Shown here piece after piece: positions 30,501 through 42,100 of a DNA stretch of 64,000 bases. The stretch lies in NCBI RefSeq assembly GCF_012396235.1, contig NZ_JAAXPA010000009.1:62001-126000 (forward strand), read 5' to 3'. The DNA is from Rhodococcus opacus (GTDB lineage Bacteria > Actinomycetota > Actinomycetes > Mycobacteriales > Mycobacteriaceae). Below the pieces are notes generated by a model. It was given only the letters and a program-made list of their open reading frames with translations, was not told where the DNA came from and did not search any database. Position numbers and translations under genes: made by a program. Positions within the stretch are counted from its first letter, which is position 1. Each line of letters begins with the position of its first letter.

Positions 30501-31328
30501 CTACTCCACAGCAGAATGGTCAACCAAGCTATGTTTCGTAACGGGCACTTTCGCCAGCGTTGACCACTCGCGCTGACCGTACGTCCTCCTTATGCCGCGA
30601 GCCCACGCGAGCCACGATTGTCCTTCATAGGACAATCGACTCCGGTTCGCCCGCGCTGTTTTTTGCCCTAGGTGGTTGATGTATGAGCGCTCCGTCACGT
30701 AAACACCGAATCCCGCGCGCCCGACTCGAAAGCAGAGATCCATGTCTGCCCCCCATGCGAACTTCCCGAACGTTCTCGCATCAAGTCCGCCTGCTCGAAC
30801 CCACGCGTCGCGAGTTATCACTAGGGCCGTGCCATCGACGAACGGAGCCTTTCGGTAAATGTCGATCGGTTCATACGACGCTGCTGGCCCTGTATACGCC
30901 GATTTCTGGTGCGGATTCACATCGTCGTACGCGGGCACGATTACTCCCGCATCCTCCGGAAGTCTCGAGTCTAAAAGTCCGTCGAAGAATTGCGGGGAAA
31001 GACGCGTATCGTTGTTGAGAGTCATTGCATACTCGTAGCCTTCGCTGAAGGCAAGGCGGAACCCCAGATTCGAACCTTCAGCCCAACCCAAATTTCGTCC
31101 AGGCGTCACGACTCTCTCATCTGCGATCCGAACGTAGTCGCCTTTGTTATCAATGATGACGAAGTCAGCATCGCGCCCCTGGGCAGACAGATCTGCCACC
31201 AGGGCATGCGTGTAGGCAACTTGACCATATACAGGTACCGCCACCAGCAGCTTGCCAGCAACCCGGCTCCGAGCAGGTTGTTGCTGTGAGACGGTTTGGT
31301 CGGCGATTGGCTGCTGGGATTGCGTCAT
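30501..31328 (-). CDS. Family-2 glycosyltransferase (rhamnosyltransferase-like)
   Basis: A 275-residue GT2-fold protein. Motifs: LVAVPVYGQ at the start of the Rossmann-like half, PGRNLGWAEGSNLGFRLAF, the metal-binding NNDTR (about residues 108-112), and the acceptor-side block FAWGADMDLCFRVGRAGFGVYV. This pattern is that of WbbL/rhamnosyltransferase-like enzymes of cell-envelope polysaccharides. The ATG at 31328 (MTQSQQPIAD, GAAGGAA ten bases upstream) is preferred to a TTG at 31361. The first 30 residues are Gln/Ala-rich and probably disordered. It lies in the AT-richer segment between the pap operon and the NRPS, same strand as the NRPS. Whether it decorates the peptide or belongs to unrelated envelope synthesis is unknown. 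Confidence 0.78.
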   Translation of the reverse strand: MTQSQQPIADQTVSQQQPARSRVAGKLLVAVPVYGQVAYTHALVADLSAQGRDADFVIIDNKGDYVRIADERVVTPGRNLGWAEGSNLGFRLAFSEGYEYAMTLNNDTRLSPQFFDGLLDSRLPEDAGVIVPAYDDVNPHQKSAYTGPAASYEPIDIYRKAPFVDGTALVITRDAWVRAGGLDARTFGKFAWGADMDLCFRVGRAGFGVYVTERSYINHLGQKTARANRSRLSYEGQSWLAWARGIRRTYGQREWSTLAKVPVTKHSLVDHSAVE

Positions 31329-31521
31329 CGTGCAGAATTCCTTCGGAATCGGGTATTGCAACGGACGGACTCGCGCACACCACGAAATCCGTGATCTGTA
31401 TGAAAAGGTATATCACCATCGAGCGTCATCGGCACGAGTCCGACCGTTCTTTCGCCGCCACCAACTTCCAATCTCCTCTCCTGCAAGAGTTTTGATGCGT
31501 ATTGAACAGCGGAACCGACAG
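31329..31521. other. Gap between NRPS 3' hairpin and glycosyltransferase
   Basis: No convincing coding sequence in this AT-richer stretch. It should hold the promoter of the minus-strand glycosyltransferase gene. No repeat or RNA gene recognised. Confidence 0.4.
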
Positions 31522-31565
31522 GGCCCGTGCTGGGAAGGAGGCTCGGAACCTTCCCCCCACGGGCC
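31522..31565 (-). terminator. Strong hairpin just after the NRPS stop codon
   Basis: GGCCCGTG (31522-31529) pairs with CACGGGCC (31558-31565); after a two-base internal loop GGGAAGG (31532-31538) pairs with CCTTCCC (31549-31555). The 15-bp interrupted stem begins eight bases beyond the NRPS stop (31573-31575) and has no T-run. It is the likely transcription end of the giant gene. Confidence 0.65.
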
Positions 31566-31572
31566 GCGGAGA

Positions 31573-34500
31573 TCAGCGCCCGGATCGCTCCTCGGCCTGA
31601 GCCACGAGCGCAGTGAGCGCGGCCACCCAGAACTCTCCGAACCGGTCCACTTCCGGCGTCGAGAGGATGCCGGGCGGGAAGGACATGAAGGCCGACAACT
31701 GCAGGCCCTCCGCGGTTTCCGAGATCACCGACTGGATGTCGAGGACGGCCTGGGCGGGCATCGCGCTCTTCTCGAATCCACCCGTGACGGGCGATTCGAA
31801 ATCGGGCAGCCAGTCGAGTCCACGTACCGCCTCGGGAACCTCGGCCGCGCTGACGCGTCCGATGTAGTTGAACACGATCTGCGGTTCCGGCCAGTTCCTC
31901 ATGACCGCCGACGTGTCGGGGTTCAGATACCGGAGCAGCCCGTATCCGATTCCCCGGTCCGGGATCGCGCTCAGCTGATCCCGGACCGCTTGTACGGCGT
32001 CCGCCGCGCCCGCGCCACCCCGCAGTGCATCGGCGATGTCGACCCCGGCGAGGTCGAGACGTGCCGGGTACATCGTGGTGAACCAGCCGACCGTCCGCGA
32101 CAGATCAGCACCCGGCACCGTGGACTCTTCACGTCCGTGGCCCTCGAGGGTGACGACCGTCGACGAAGCCTCGACTCCGCGGTCGCGTCGCCATGCGGCC
32201 ACCGCCAACGCGACGGCTGCCGCGAGAACGTCGCCGATCTCACCGTCGAGCGCACCCGGCGTGCCACCCAGCAATGCCTCGGTGACCGGTGCGGGAACAT
32301 CCACCCGGGTCCGCTCCAGCGTGCTGACCAGGTCGGTTTCCAGGTCCAGCTCACGGGATCCGAGCAGCGGATCCGGGCCGGTCAGCATGTGTTCCCACAC
32401 CTCGAGTTCGGCCACCCGCTCCGGCTCGACCGCCGCCTCGAGCAGACCGTCGGTCCAGCGCCGCAGCGACGTTCCGACCGGCTCGAGTGACGGCGACGTG
32501 CCGGCGGCGATCTGCGCGCCCGCGGTCGCGAAGTCCGGCACCAGGATCCGCCACGACACGGAGTCGATGACGAGGTGGTGCGGCACCACGAGGAGCCGTC
32601 CGCGCCGATCCGACTCGGCGGGGTCGAACCAGACGAACTGGAGCATCGACCCGGTGCGCGGATCCAGGCGATCCAGCGCCGCGTCGAAGGCCGCACCCGC
32701 CACCGCGTCGAACTCCGGCGAACCGGGCTCGTCGCCGGCCGCGATCTCCACCCGATGCACGGTGGCGTCGATGTCGACGCTACCCGCGGGTGCGATCTCG
32801 AGCGCGTCCTCTACACCGGACGTGACCAGGGTCGACCGCAGCACGTCGTGCTTGTCGACCACGGCGGCGATCGTCGCGGTCACCTGCTCGCGTTCGATCC
32901 CGGCGGGCAACGTCAGCATCAACGGCATGACGAACCGGTCGAAGTCGCCGCCGCGCTCGACCATCTTGCGGGCGACCGGGGTGAGCGGCACAGTTCCGAC
33001 GCCACCACCCTCGTACTCCTGCAGTACGGCCGCCGCGGACTCGCCCGAATCCGCCACCGCGGCCAGCTCGGCAACCGTGCGCCGCTCGAACACATCTCGC
33101 GCGGTGAAGTGGATACCGGCCGAACGCGCCCGCGCCACCAGCTGGATGGACACGATGCTGTCGCCGCCGAGCTCGAAGAAGGAATCGTCGATTCCGACGC
33201 TCTCCCGGCCGAGCAGTTCACCGAACACGGTCGCGAGTGCACGCTCGGTGTCGGTGCGCGGCGCCCGGAAGTCGGCCGCCGACGCGAAGTCCGGCACCGG
33301 CAGCGCGCGCCGGTCGAGCTTGCCGCTGGTGCCCAGCGGAAGTTCGGCGAGAACCATCACAGAATCCGGAATCATATACTCGGGCAACGATTCCGCGACG
33401 AACCCATTCAGCGCTGCCGGGTCGAGAACCGCGTCCGGCTTCGGCACGACGTAGGCGACGAGCCGCGCACCCACCTCGCTGTTGTGGACGATGACGGCGG
33501 CCTGCGCCACGTCGCGATACCGGACGAACGCCTCCTCGACCTCGCCGAGCTCGATACGCAGTCCGCGCACCTTCACTTGGAAGTCGGTGCGGCCCACGAA
33601 CTCGAGGACGCCGTTCTCGTTCCACCGGACGAGGTCGCCGGTGCGGTACATTCGCGCACCCGAATCGCCGAACGGGTTCGCGACGAACCGTTCTGCACTC
33701 AGTGCGGAACTATTGACGTATCCGCGAGCGAGTTGCGCGCCGTCGAGGTACAGCTCACCGGGAACACCGATCGGCGCCGGGTTCAGATGAGCGTCGAGCA
33801 CGTACACGCGGGTGTTCCAGGCCGGCGAACCGATCGGCGCGATCGTCGCCGTGCCCGACGGCTCCACCACGTGGGCCGTCGAGTTGATGGTCACCTCGGT
33901 CGGGCCGTACAGGTTCACCAATTCCGCGGAACCGAGACCGGAAACCCGGTCGGCCGCCGACTGCGGCAGCGGCTCACCGCCCGCGAAGACCAGGCGCAGC
34001 GAACCGCACCGGTCGGCCGTCGCAGCGTCGAGGAACATGGTCAGCACGGACGGGACGAACTGGATCACCGTCACCGCTTCCGTACCCACGGTCGCTGCCA
34101 TGTACTCGGGGTCGCGGTGACCGTCCGGCGACGCGATCACGAGAGTGCCACCGACCACCAACGGCAGGAACAGCTCCCACACCGAGGCGTCGAACGTGAA
34201 CGGTGTCTTCTGCAGCACCACGTCCTGCGCGCCGATGCCGTAGACGTCCCGCATCCACGCCAGCTGGTTGGCCAGCGCCGAGTGCGGAATCGCCACGCCC
34301 TTCGGACGTCCCGTCGAACCCGACGTGTACAGCGCGTAGGCCAGGTTGTCCGGGCGCAACTCGGCGAGCCGCTCGGAATCCTCGACCGGGCCGTCCGCGT
34401 ACTCGGACAGGTCGAAGTCCTCGACCAGGTACACCGGCACGTCCACGTCGAGATTCGCGATGTCGTCGGCCAGGCTCAGCACACAGGTCGGCATGGCACT

Positions 34501-36180
34501 GTCCACGACGTACGAGGTGCGGTCCGCGGGGTGCTCCGGGTCGATCGGCACGTACGCGCCGCCCGCCGTGTGGACGGCGTAGAGGCTGATCACCATGTCG
34601 AGCGAGCGTCGCATCGCGATGCCCACCACCGAGTCCGGCCCCACACCCATCGACATCAGGTGCCGCGCCAGACGATTCACGCGCGCGTCGAACTCGGCGT
34701 AGGTGAGGCGCACGTGGTCCGCCACCACGGCCGTTCGATCCGGCGTGCGAGCGACCTGGGCGCCGAACATCGACACCACGGATTCGTCGGTGACGTCGTG
34801 CCCCGAGTCGTTCCACCCGGACAGGACGAGTTCGCGTTCGTCGCCGGTCAGCAGATCGAGATCTCCCACCAGCGTGGAACTGCCGGCCGCGATGGTCTGC
34901 AGGATCCGGTTCAGCCGGGACCCGAGCCGCTCGACGGTGTCGGCGCCGAATACGTCCGGGAGGTACTTCAGGACCAGCTGTAGCTCGCTGTCCGACTGGG
35001 CCAGCAGGCTCAGCGGGTAGTGCGAGGCGTCGCTGATCTGCACCCCGGCGACCCGGAGCCCGTCGATGTCGCTGTCCTCGGTGAGACCTGCGCGGTCCAC
35101 CGGGTACGACTCGAACACCGTCAAAGTGTCGAACAGCCCACCGATTCCGGCGATCTGCTGGATCTCCGGAAGACCGATGTGATGGTGGTCGAACAACGTC
35201 GACTGTTCCGCCTGCAGCCGCTCGAGCAGTCCGAGGAGCGACTCACGGGGATCGATACGCACGCGAATCGGGATGGTGTTGATGAACAGGCCCACCATCG
35301 ACTCGATGCCTGCGACCTCCGGCGGGCGACCCGACACGGTGGCGCCGAAGACGACGTCGTCCGAGGCCGTCATGCGGGCCAGCAGCAGACCCCACGCCGC
35401 CTGGACGATCGTGTTCATCGTCAGGCCACGGTCCCGGGCGATGCGCGCCAGGTTCTCGCTCACCACCTCGCCGAGGTGCAGCGCGAACTCGGCCGGTTCG
35501 GGACGGTCCTCGCTGCTCGGCGCCGGGGCCAGCACGGTCGGACCGTCCAGTCCCGCCAGTGCGTGCGCCCACGCGCTGCGCGATGCGTCGGTGTCGCGTT
35601 CGGACAGCCAGCCGAGGAAGTCGCGGTAGCCACGCACGCGCGGCAGCACCGAACCGTCTCCGCGGGTGGCGTACAGCACCAGCAGGTCCTTCATCAGCAA
35701 CGGCATCGACCATCCGTCGAGCAGGATGTGGTGGTTGCTGATGGAGAACCGGTAGCTGTTCTCACCCGTGCGGATCAGCAGGAACCGCATCAGGGGCGGA
35801 CGACTCATGTCGAACCGCGCCGAACGATGTTCGCTCAGAACGGAACTCATCCGCTCCGCGCGTTCGGCCTCGGACAGACGGGAGAGGTCGAGCTCTTCCC
35901 ACGGCAGTGCGACACGGTCGACGACCACCTGGACCGCGGTCCCCGAATCGTCGGGGACGAACGCCGTGCGCAGGTTCGCGTGACGTGCGATCAACGCCTC
36001 CGCCGCGCCGCGGAGCCGGCTGGTGTCGACGATGCCCTGGAAGTCCAGCACCACCTGGGCGGTGTAGACGTCCACCGCGTCCTCGGCGAGAACGGAATGG
36101 AAGAACATTCCGGACTGCAGCGGGGCGAGCGGCCACACGTCGGTGGCGTCGGGGTAGCGCCGCTCGAGCGCCTCGAGGTC
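31573..36180 (-). other. NRPS module 9 (C-terminal): C(D-accepting)-A9-PCP9-E9
   Basis: The C domain opens [11 protein letters not shown] with [10 protein letters not shown], the D-accepting type matching E8 upstream. A9 has [28 protein letters not shown] and [11 protein letters not shown]; hand-aligned code DAWQFGLINK, resembling Gln/Glu-type codes as far as I remember them. [13 protein letters not shown] near 33157-33168. E9 (31573 to about 33030) has [10 protein letters not shown], Ser replacing Gly after the Asp, and is the last domain of the protein. Confidence 0.84.
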
Positions 36181-39100
36181 GTCCTGCGTCACGGACACCA
36201 GCGGAACGTCGGACGGTGTGAGACCGCCGCCGTTCGGCGCGGAGGCGCGCTCGGCCAGTGCGGTCGCCGCGGCGTGCCACAGTTCGGCGAGCTCCCAGAC
36301 GTCCGCCTCGTCGAGAATCTCGGTGGCGAACGCGATCTTGGCCTCGATCTGTGGACCGGACGCCGTCTCCGACGTCACCGCGTTGATGCTGAGCACCGCC
36401 GGTGCCACCATGTCGTCGTCCATGGCACCGCCGAACTCACCCGAATCGCTGTCGGGGATCCAGCCGAGATCCCGGATCTCGGCGGGCAGATCCACCGAGC
36501 CCGCGCGACCGAGGTAGTTGAACCCGATCTGCGGAGTCGGCAACGATGCCAGGGCCGGAGCGGTCTCCTCGTTCAGGTAGCGAAGCAGCCCGTAGCCGAT
36601 GCCCTTGTCGGGCACGGCAAGCAGCTGTTCCTTGACCGCCTTCAGCGCCGCGCCTGTCGACGTCCCGCCGTCGAACGCGTCGTCGAGATCGGCCCGGGAG
36701 ACGTCCAGCCGCACCGGGTACAGGCTCGTGAACCAGCCCACCGTACGGGAGAGGTCGGCACCGGGCACGGTCGCCTCTTCCCTGCCGTGTCCCTCGAGGT
36801 TGATCAGCACCGAGCGATCCTCGGTCCCGTTGCGGAGTCCACGCCAGCGCGCGACCGCGAGAGCGAGAGCCGCGAGCAGGCCGTCGTTGACACCTCCGTT
36901 CACGGACTGCGGGATCGTGGTGAGCAGCGCCTGCGTCACCTGCGTCGAGAACGTCATGCTCAGGCGGTCGGTCCGGGCGATCACGTCGCGTGCGGGATCG
37001 AACGCACGCTTTCCGATCAGCGGATCCGTGTCCGCGAGCATCCCGCGCCAGAAGTCGAGTTCCGCCACGCGGTGCGGCGACTTCGCCTCCTCGACCAGAC
37101 CGTGCGCCCACGCACGGACCGAGGAGCCGACCGGTTCGAGCTGCGCCGGCTGTCCCGCCGTGATCTGCGAACCCGCGGTCGCGAAGTCCGGCAACAGCAC
37201 TCGCCAGGACACACCGTCGACGACGAGGTGATGCGCGAGCACCAGGAGGCGGCCGCTCTGCCCCGGCAACGAGGCCGCGGGAGCGAACCACACGAACTGC
37301 GTCATCCGGCCCGACGCCGGATCCAGCCGTTCCGCCGCACGGTCGAGAGCCGCGCGTGCCAGTCTCTCGAATCCGTCCGTTCCCGGCTTGTCGGTGAACT
37401 CGATCTGCTCGATCAGGTCGTCCGCACCGAATGCGGCTTCGGTCGGGAGAGTCTCGAACGCCCAGTCGTCCCCGGTCCGGGTGAGCCGGGATCGGAGGAT
37501 GTCGTGGCGTTCCAGGACAGCATCCACCGTGGCCACCAGTTGATCCCGCGTGACCGCGGGCGGGGTGGTCAGCAGAACCGCCTGCGAGAACTTCTCGAAG
37601 GTCCCTGCCGTCTCCACCAGCCAGTGCGCGATAGGCGTGAGCGGAATCGAACCGACGCCGCCGCCCGGCAGCTCCTCGAGCTTCACCGACTCGACGTCGG
37701 TGGCCCAGTCGGCCACGTCGGCCAGCGCCGAGACGGTCTTGCGCTCGAAGACGTCCCGCGCCGTGAACAGCACCCCGGCGTTCTTCGCGCGGGTCGTGAG
37801 CTGGATGGACACGATGCTGTCGCCGCCGAGGGCGAAGAACGAGTCGTCGACGCTGACGTGGTCCACACCGAGCACCTGCGCGAAGACGTCGGCGATGGCC
37901 TTCTCCATCGGCGTCGACGGCGCGCAGTACTCACTGGCTGCCGACACGAACTGCGGCTCGGGAAGCGCCTTGCGGTCGAGCTTTCCGGCGGGCGTCAGCG
38001 GCACCGAGTCGATCGCCATGATCGACGACGGCACCATGTACCCGGGCAGGGTCTCCGACACGAACGCCGACAGCTCCGCGACGTCGATCGACGCGCCCGG
38101 AGCCGGCATCACGTACGACACCAGGACGGTCTGACCGGTCTGCTCGCGGTGATGGCCCAGCGTGACCGCGAAGTCCACGCTCGGGTGGCTGCCGAGTTCG
38201 GCGTCGATCTCGCCGAGTTCGATGCGGAACCCGCGGACCTTCACCTGGAAGTCGGACCGGCCGACGTAGTCGAGGACGAGGTCGCCGGTCTCCCCGTCGT
38301 GCACCCAGCGGACGACGTCGCCGGTGCGGTAGAGCCGTTCACCGGGACCGCCGAACGGGTTGGCGACGAAACGCTCCGCCGTCAGGGCGAACCGGTTGTG
38401 ATAGCCGCGTGCCACGCTCGGACCCGCCACGTACAGCTCACCCGCGACCCCCACCGGGACGGGCGTGAGCCGGGAGTCGAGCACGACCACGTCGACGCCC
38501 CGGGTGGGACCACCGATGGTGACGGGCCGATCCGCCTTCATCGGGTTGCTCGACGTGCTCCAGATCGTCGCCTCGGACGGGCCGTACAGGTTGAACATGC
38601 GCCGGCCCGGTGCCCACTTCTGCATGAGTTCCGGCGGGCAGGCCTCGCCGGCCACCGACAGCACCTCGATGCCTTCCAGCCCGGCCGGGTCGACCGTGGT
38701 GAGGGCCGCGGGCGTGATGAACGCGTGCGTGACCTTCTGCTTCTTCAGCAACCGGGCGAGTTCGTCGCCGCCGTAGACGACGCCGGACGCGATGACCATC
38801 GTCGACGCGGCGGCGACGGCGTGCAGCAACTCGAACACGGACGCATCGAAGCTCGGCGAGGCGAAGTGCAGCACCCGCGACTGCGGGGTGAGCCGGAGCC
38901 GCTCGACCTGTTCGGTCGTGACGTTCGCCAACCCGGTGTGGGTGACGACGACGCCCTTGGGCAGACCAGTCGACCCCGACGTGTAGATGACGTACGCCGC
39001 GTCGTCGACCCGTGTCGGACGGATGCGGTCGGCGTCGGTGACGGCCTCGGAGGACACGGACGCGCAGTCGCCGTCCATCTCGTCCTCACCGAGCACCAGC

Positions 39101-42100
39101 CACCGCACGGTGTCGGGCAGCTCGCCGACGTGGGCGCCGGTGGTGAGACCGACCTCCACGCGAGAGTCCGTGACCATGTGCAGGATCCGGTCGAACGGGT
39201 AGCTCGGATCGACGGGCACGAACGCCGCGCCGGTCTTCGCGACCGCCCAGATGGAGAGGATGGATTCGACGGAACGCGTCAGCGCCAGCGCGACGAAGTC
39301 GTCGGCCCCGATGCCCCTGCCGATCAGGACGCGGGCGAGACGGTTCGAGCGCTCGTCGAGCTCACGGTAGGTGACCTGCTCGTCGCTGCACACGACGGCG
39401 ACGGCGTCGGGGTCGACCGCCGCGGCGGCGGCCAGGATGCTCGACAGGAGCTCGGGTGCGGCACTGTCGGCGCCGCGGACGGGTGCCAGCACCTCGTGCT
39501 CGTTCTCGCTCAGGACGTCGATGTCCCCGATCAGCACGGACGCGTCGGCGGTGATCGCCTCGAGGATGCGCTGGAAACGGAACGCGAACGACGCGATGGT
39601 GCGTTCGTCGAACAGATCCGTCGCGTAGGTGAAGACGCCCCGCATCGGCGCGTCCCCGTCCGCGTCGGCTGCGTCCGCGAGCGTGAGCTGCAGATCGAAC
39701 TTCGCGGCGCTGATGCCACCGTCGAGTCCCTCGACCGTCAGGCCGGGCAGCTCCAGGTGCGCCTGCTCGATGTTCTGGAACGCCAGAGCCACCTGGAAGA
39801 GCGGCGAGAACGCCGTCGAACGTTCCGGCTGGAGGATCTCGACCAGCCGCTCGAACGGCACCTCGGTGTGCGTGAACGCACCGAGGTCGTGCTGACGCAC
39901 CTGCGCGAGGAGGTCGGAGAACGTCGCGTCGACGTCGACCTGCGCGCGCAACACGAGCGTGTTGACGAACATGCCGACCAGATCGTCGAGCGCGGCCTCG
40001 CCGCGGCCCTCGATGGCAGTACCCACCGCGATGTCGTCCGTGGCGCTCAGCCGAGCGAGCAGCACCGACAGTGCCGCGTGCGCGACCATGAACAGCGACG
40101 CGTTGTGCTCGCGCGCCAGCGCCCCGAGCCGACCGCGCAGTTCCGCGTCGATCTCGAAGTCGAAGTTCGCGCCGCGCATCGACTGCGCGGGCGGCCGCGG
40201 CCGGTCCGTCGGCAACGGCAGCACGTCCGGCAGACCGCTGAGCGTGGTCCGCCAGTAGTCGATCTGCTTGGTGGCCAGCGAATCCGACGCGTTCTCGTCG
40301 CCCAGCAACTCGTGCTGCCAGAGCGAGAAGTCCGCGTACTGGACGTCGAGCGGAGCCCAGGCGGGTTCGGAACCGGCGGCGCGGGCGCTGTAGGCGATCA
40401 CCACGTCGCGTGCCAGCGGTGCCGTCGAGGCGCCGTCGGACGAGATGTGGTGGACGACGATGACCAGTACGTGCTGCTCGGCGTCGATCCGCAGGAGACG
40501 CGCGCGGACCGGGACGGCCTTCGCGACGTCGAAACCGGCGGTGACGAGGGAGATCACGCGCTCACGCAGGGTGTTCTCGTCGGCGACGTTCTCCACGTCC
40601 AGTGAGGTGAAACTCCGGGCCCGCGACAACACGACCTGGCCCGGACCGGCGCCGGTGTCGGGGTACGTCGTGCGCAGCGTCTCGTGCCGTTCGACGACGT
40701 CGCCGAGTGCCTGTTCGAGCGCCGCGACGTCGAGGTGGCCCGTCAGCTTGATCGCCAGCGGAATGTTGTACGCCGCCGACGCCGTGTCGAACTGGTTGAT
40801 GAACCACATGCGGGACTGCGCCGGGGACAGCGGAATCCGGGCCGGACGCGGCTGGGGCACCAGCGCCGGGCGGTTCGCGCCCGCCGAATCGGACTGCTCG
40901 GCGCGTGCCGACAGCGCGATCACCGTCGGAGCCTCGAACAGTTCGCGCACACCGATCGACGTGTCGAGCGCGGCATTGACGCGGGCGACCACGCGCGTCG
41001 CGACCAGCGAGTTGCCGCCGAGGTCGAAGAAGCTCGTGTCCACGCTGACCCGCTCGTGACCGAGCACGTCCGCGAAGACTCCGGCGACGATCTCCTCGAC
41101 GGGGGTGCGCGGACCCTTGTAATGGTCCGCGGCGCCACCGAACTCGGGTTCGGGGAGCGCCTTGCGATCGAGCTTGCCGTTGATGTTCAGCGGCAGCGCA
41201 TCGAGGGCGATCAGCGCGGACGGCACCATGTACCCCGGCACCGACCGGCCGGCGAACGTGAGAACGTCGGTGTCGTCGACGGAGTTGCCTTGCTCCGGCA
41301 CCACGTAGCCGACGAGCCGGTCCCCGGTGTGACGGTCGTGGTGGACCACGACGACGGCCTGCGCCACCGACGGATGCGCCACGAGCGCCCGCTCGATCTC
41401 GCCGAGTTCGATCCGGAAACCGCGGACCTTGACCTGGAAGTCGCTCCGGCCGACGTAGTCGAGGTTGCCGTCGCGGTTCCATCGCACCAGGTCACCGGTG
41501 CGGTACATCCGGTGTCCGGCGTCGCCGAACGGGTTGGCGACGAACCGTTCCGCGGTGAGGTCGTGGCGGCCGAAGTAGCCGCGCGCCAACTGCTCGCCCG
41601 CGAGATAGAGCTCACCTGTGACTCCGGCGGGAACGGGGTGCAGACGCGAATCGAGAACGTAGGTCTGCGTGTTCCATTCGGGCCTGCCGATCGGGACCGA
41701 ACCGTCGCGCTCGTCGCCGCACCGGTAGTGGGTGACGCTGACGGCGGCCTCGGTGGGGCCGTACAGGTTGAAGATCTCCGCGTTCGAGACGTCGCGGAAG
41801 CGGAGCATCGTGTCGGCGGGCAGTGCCTCACCGATGCAGAGCACCCGTGTCAACAACACCAGCTGGGCAGGCTCCGCCACCGCGACGAACGCCGACAGCA
41901 GCGAAGGCACGAAGTGCACGGTCGAGACCTGCTGCTCCGCAACGAGTGCGGCCAGGTACGACGGGTCGCGGTGGCCGTCCGGTGTGGCGACGACCAGACG
42001 TGCACCCGCGGTCAGCGCCCACCAGAACTCCCACACCGACAGGTCGAATGTCGCCGCCGTCTTGAGCAGCACCGAATCCTCCGCGGTGAGCGGGTATTCC

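Noticed and set aside
31522..31565. Small RNA or attachment site at the NRPS 3' hairpin
   Set aside because: Position directly after the stop codon and lack of any integrase or tRNA make a transcription terminator the simpler explanation.
35020..40605. Very long open frame on the + strand opposite the NRPS (also one at 57232-62310)
   Set aside because: Arg/His/Asp-rich, low-complexity translation with no domain; typical of the antisense frame of high-GC coding DNA with strong codon bias. The minus-strand NRPS explains the region fully.
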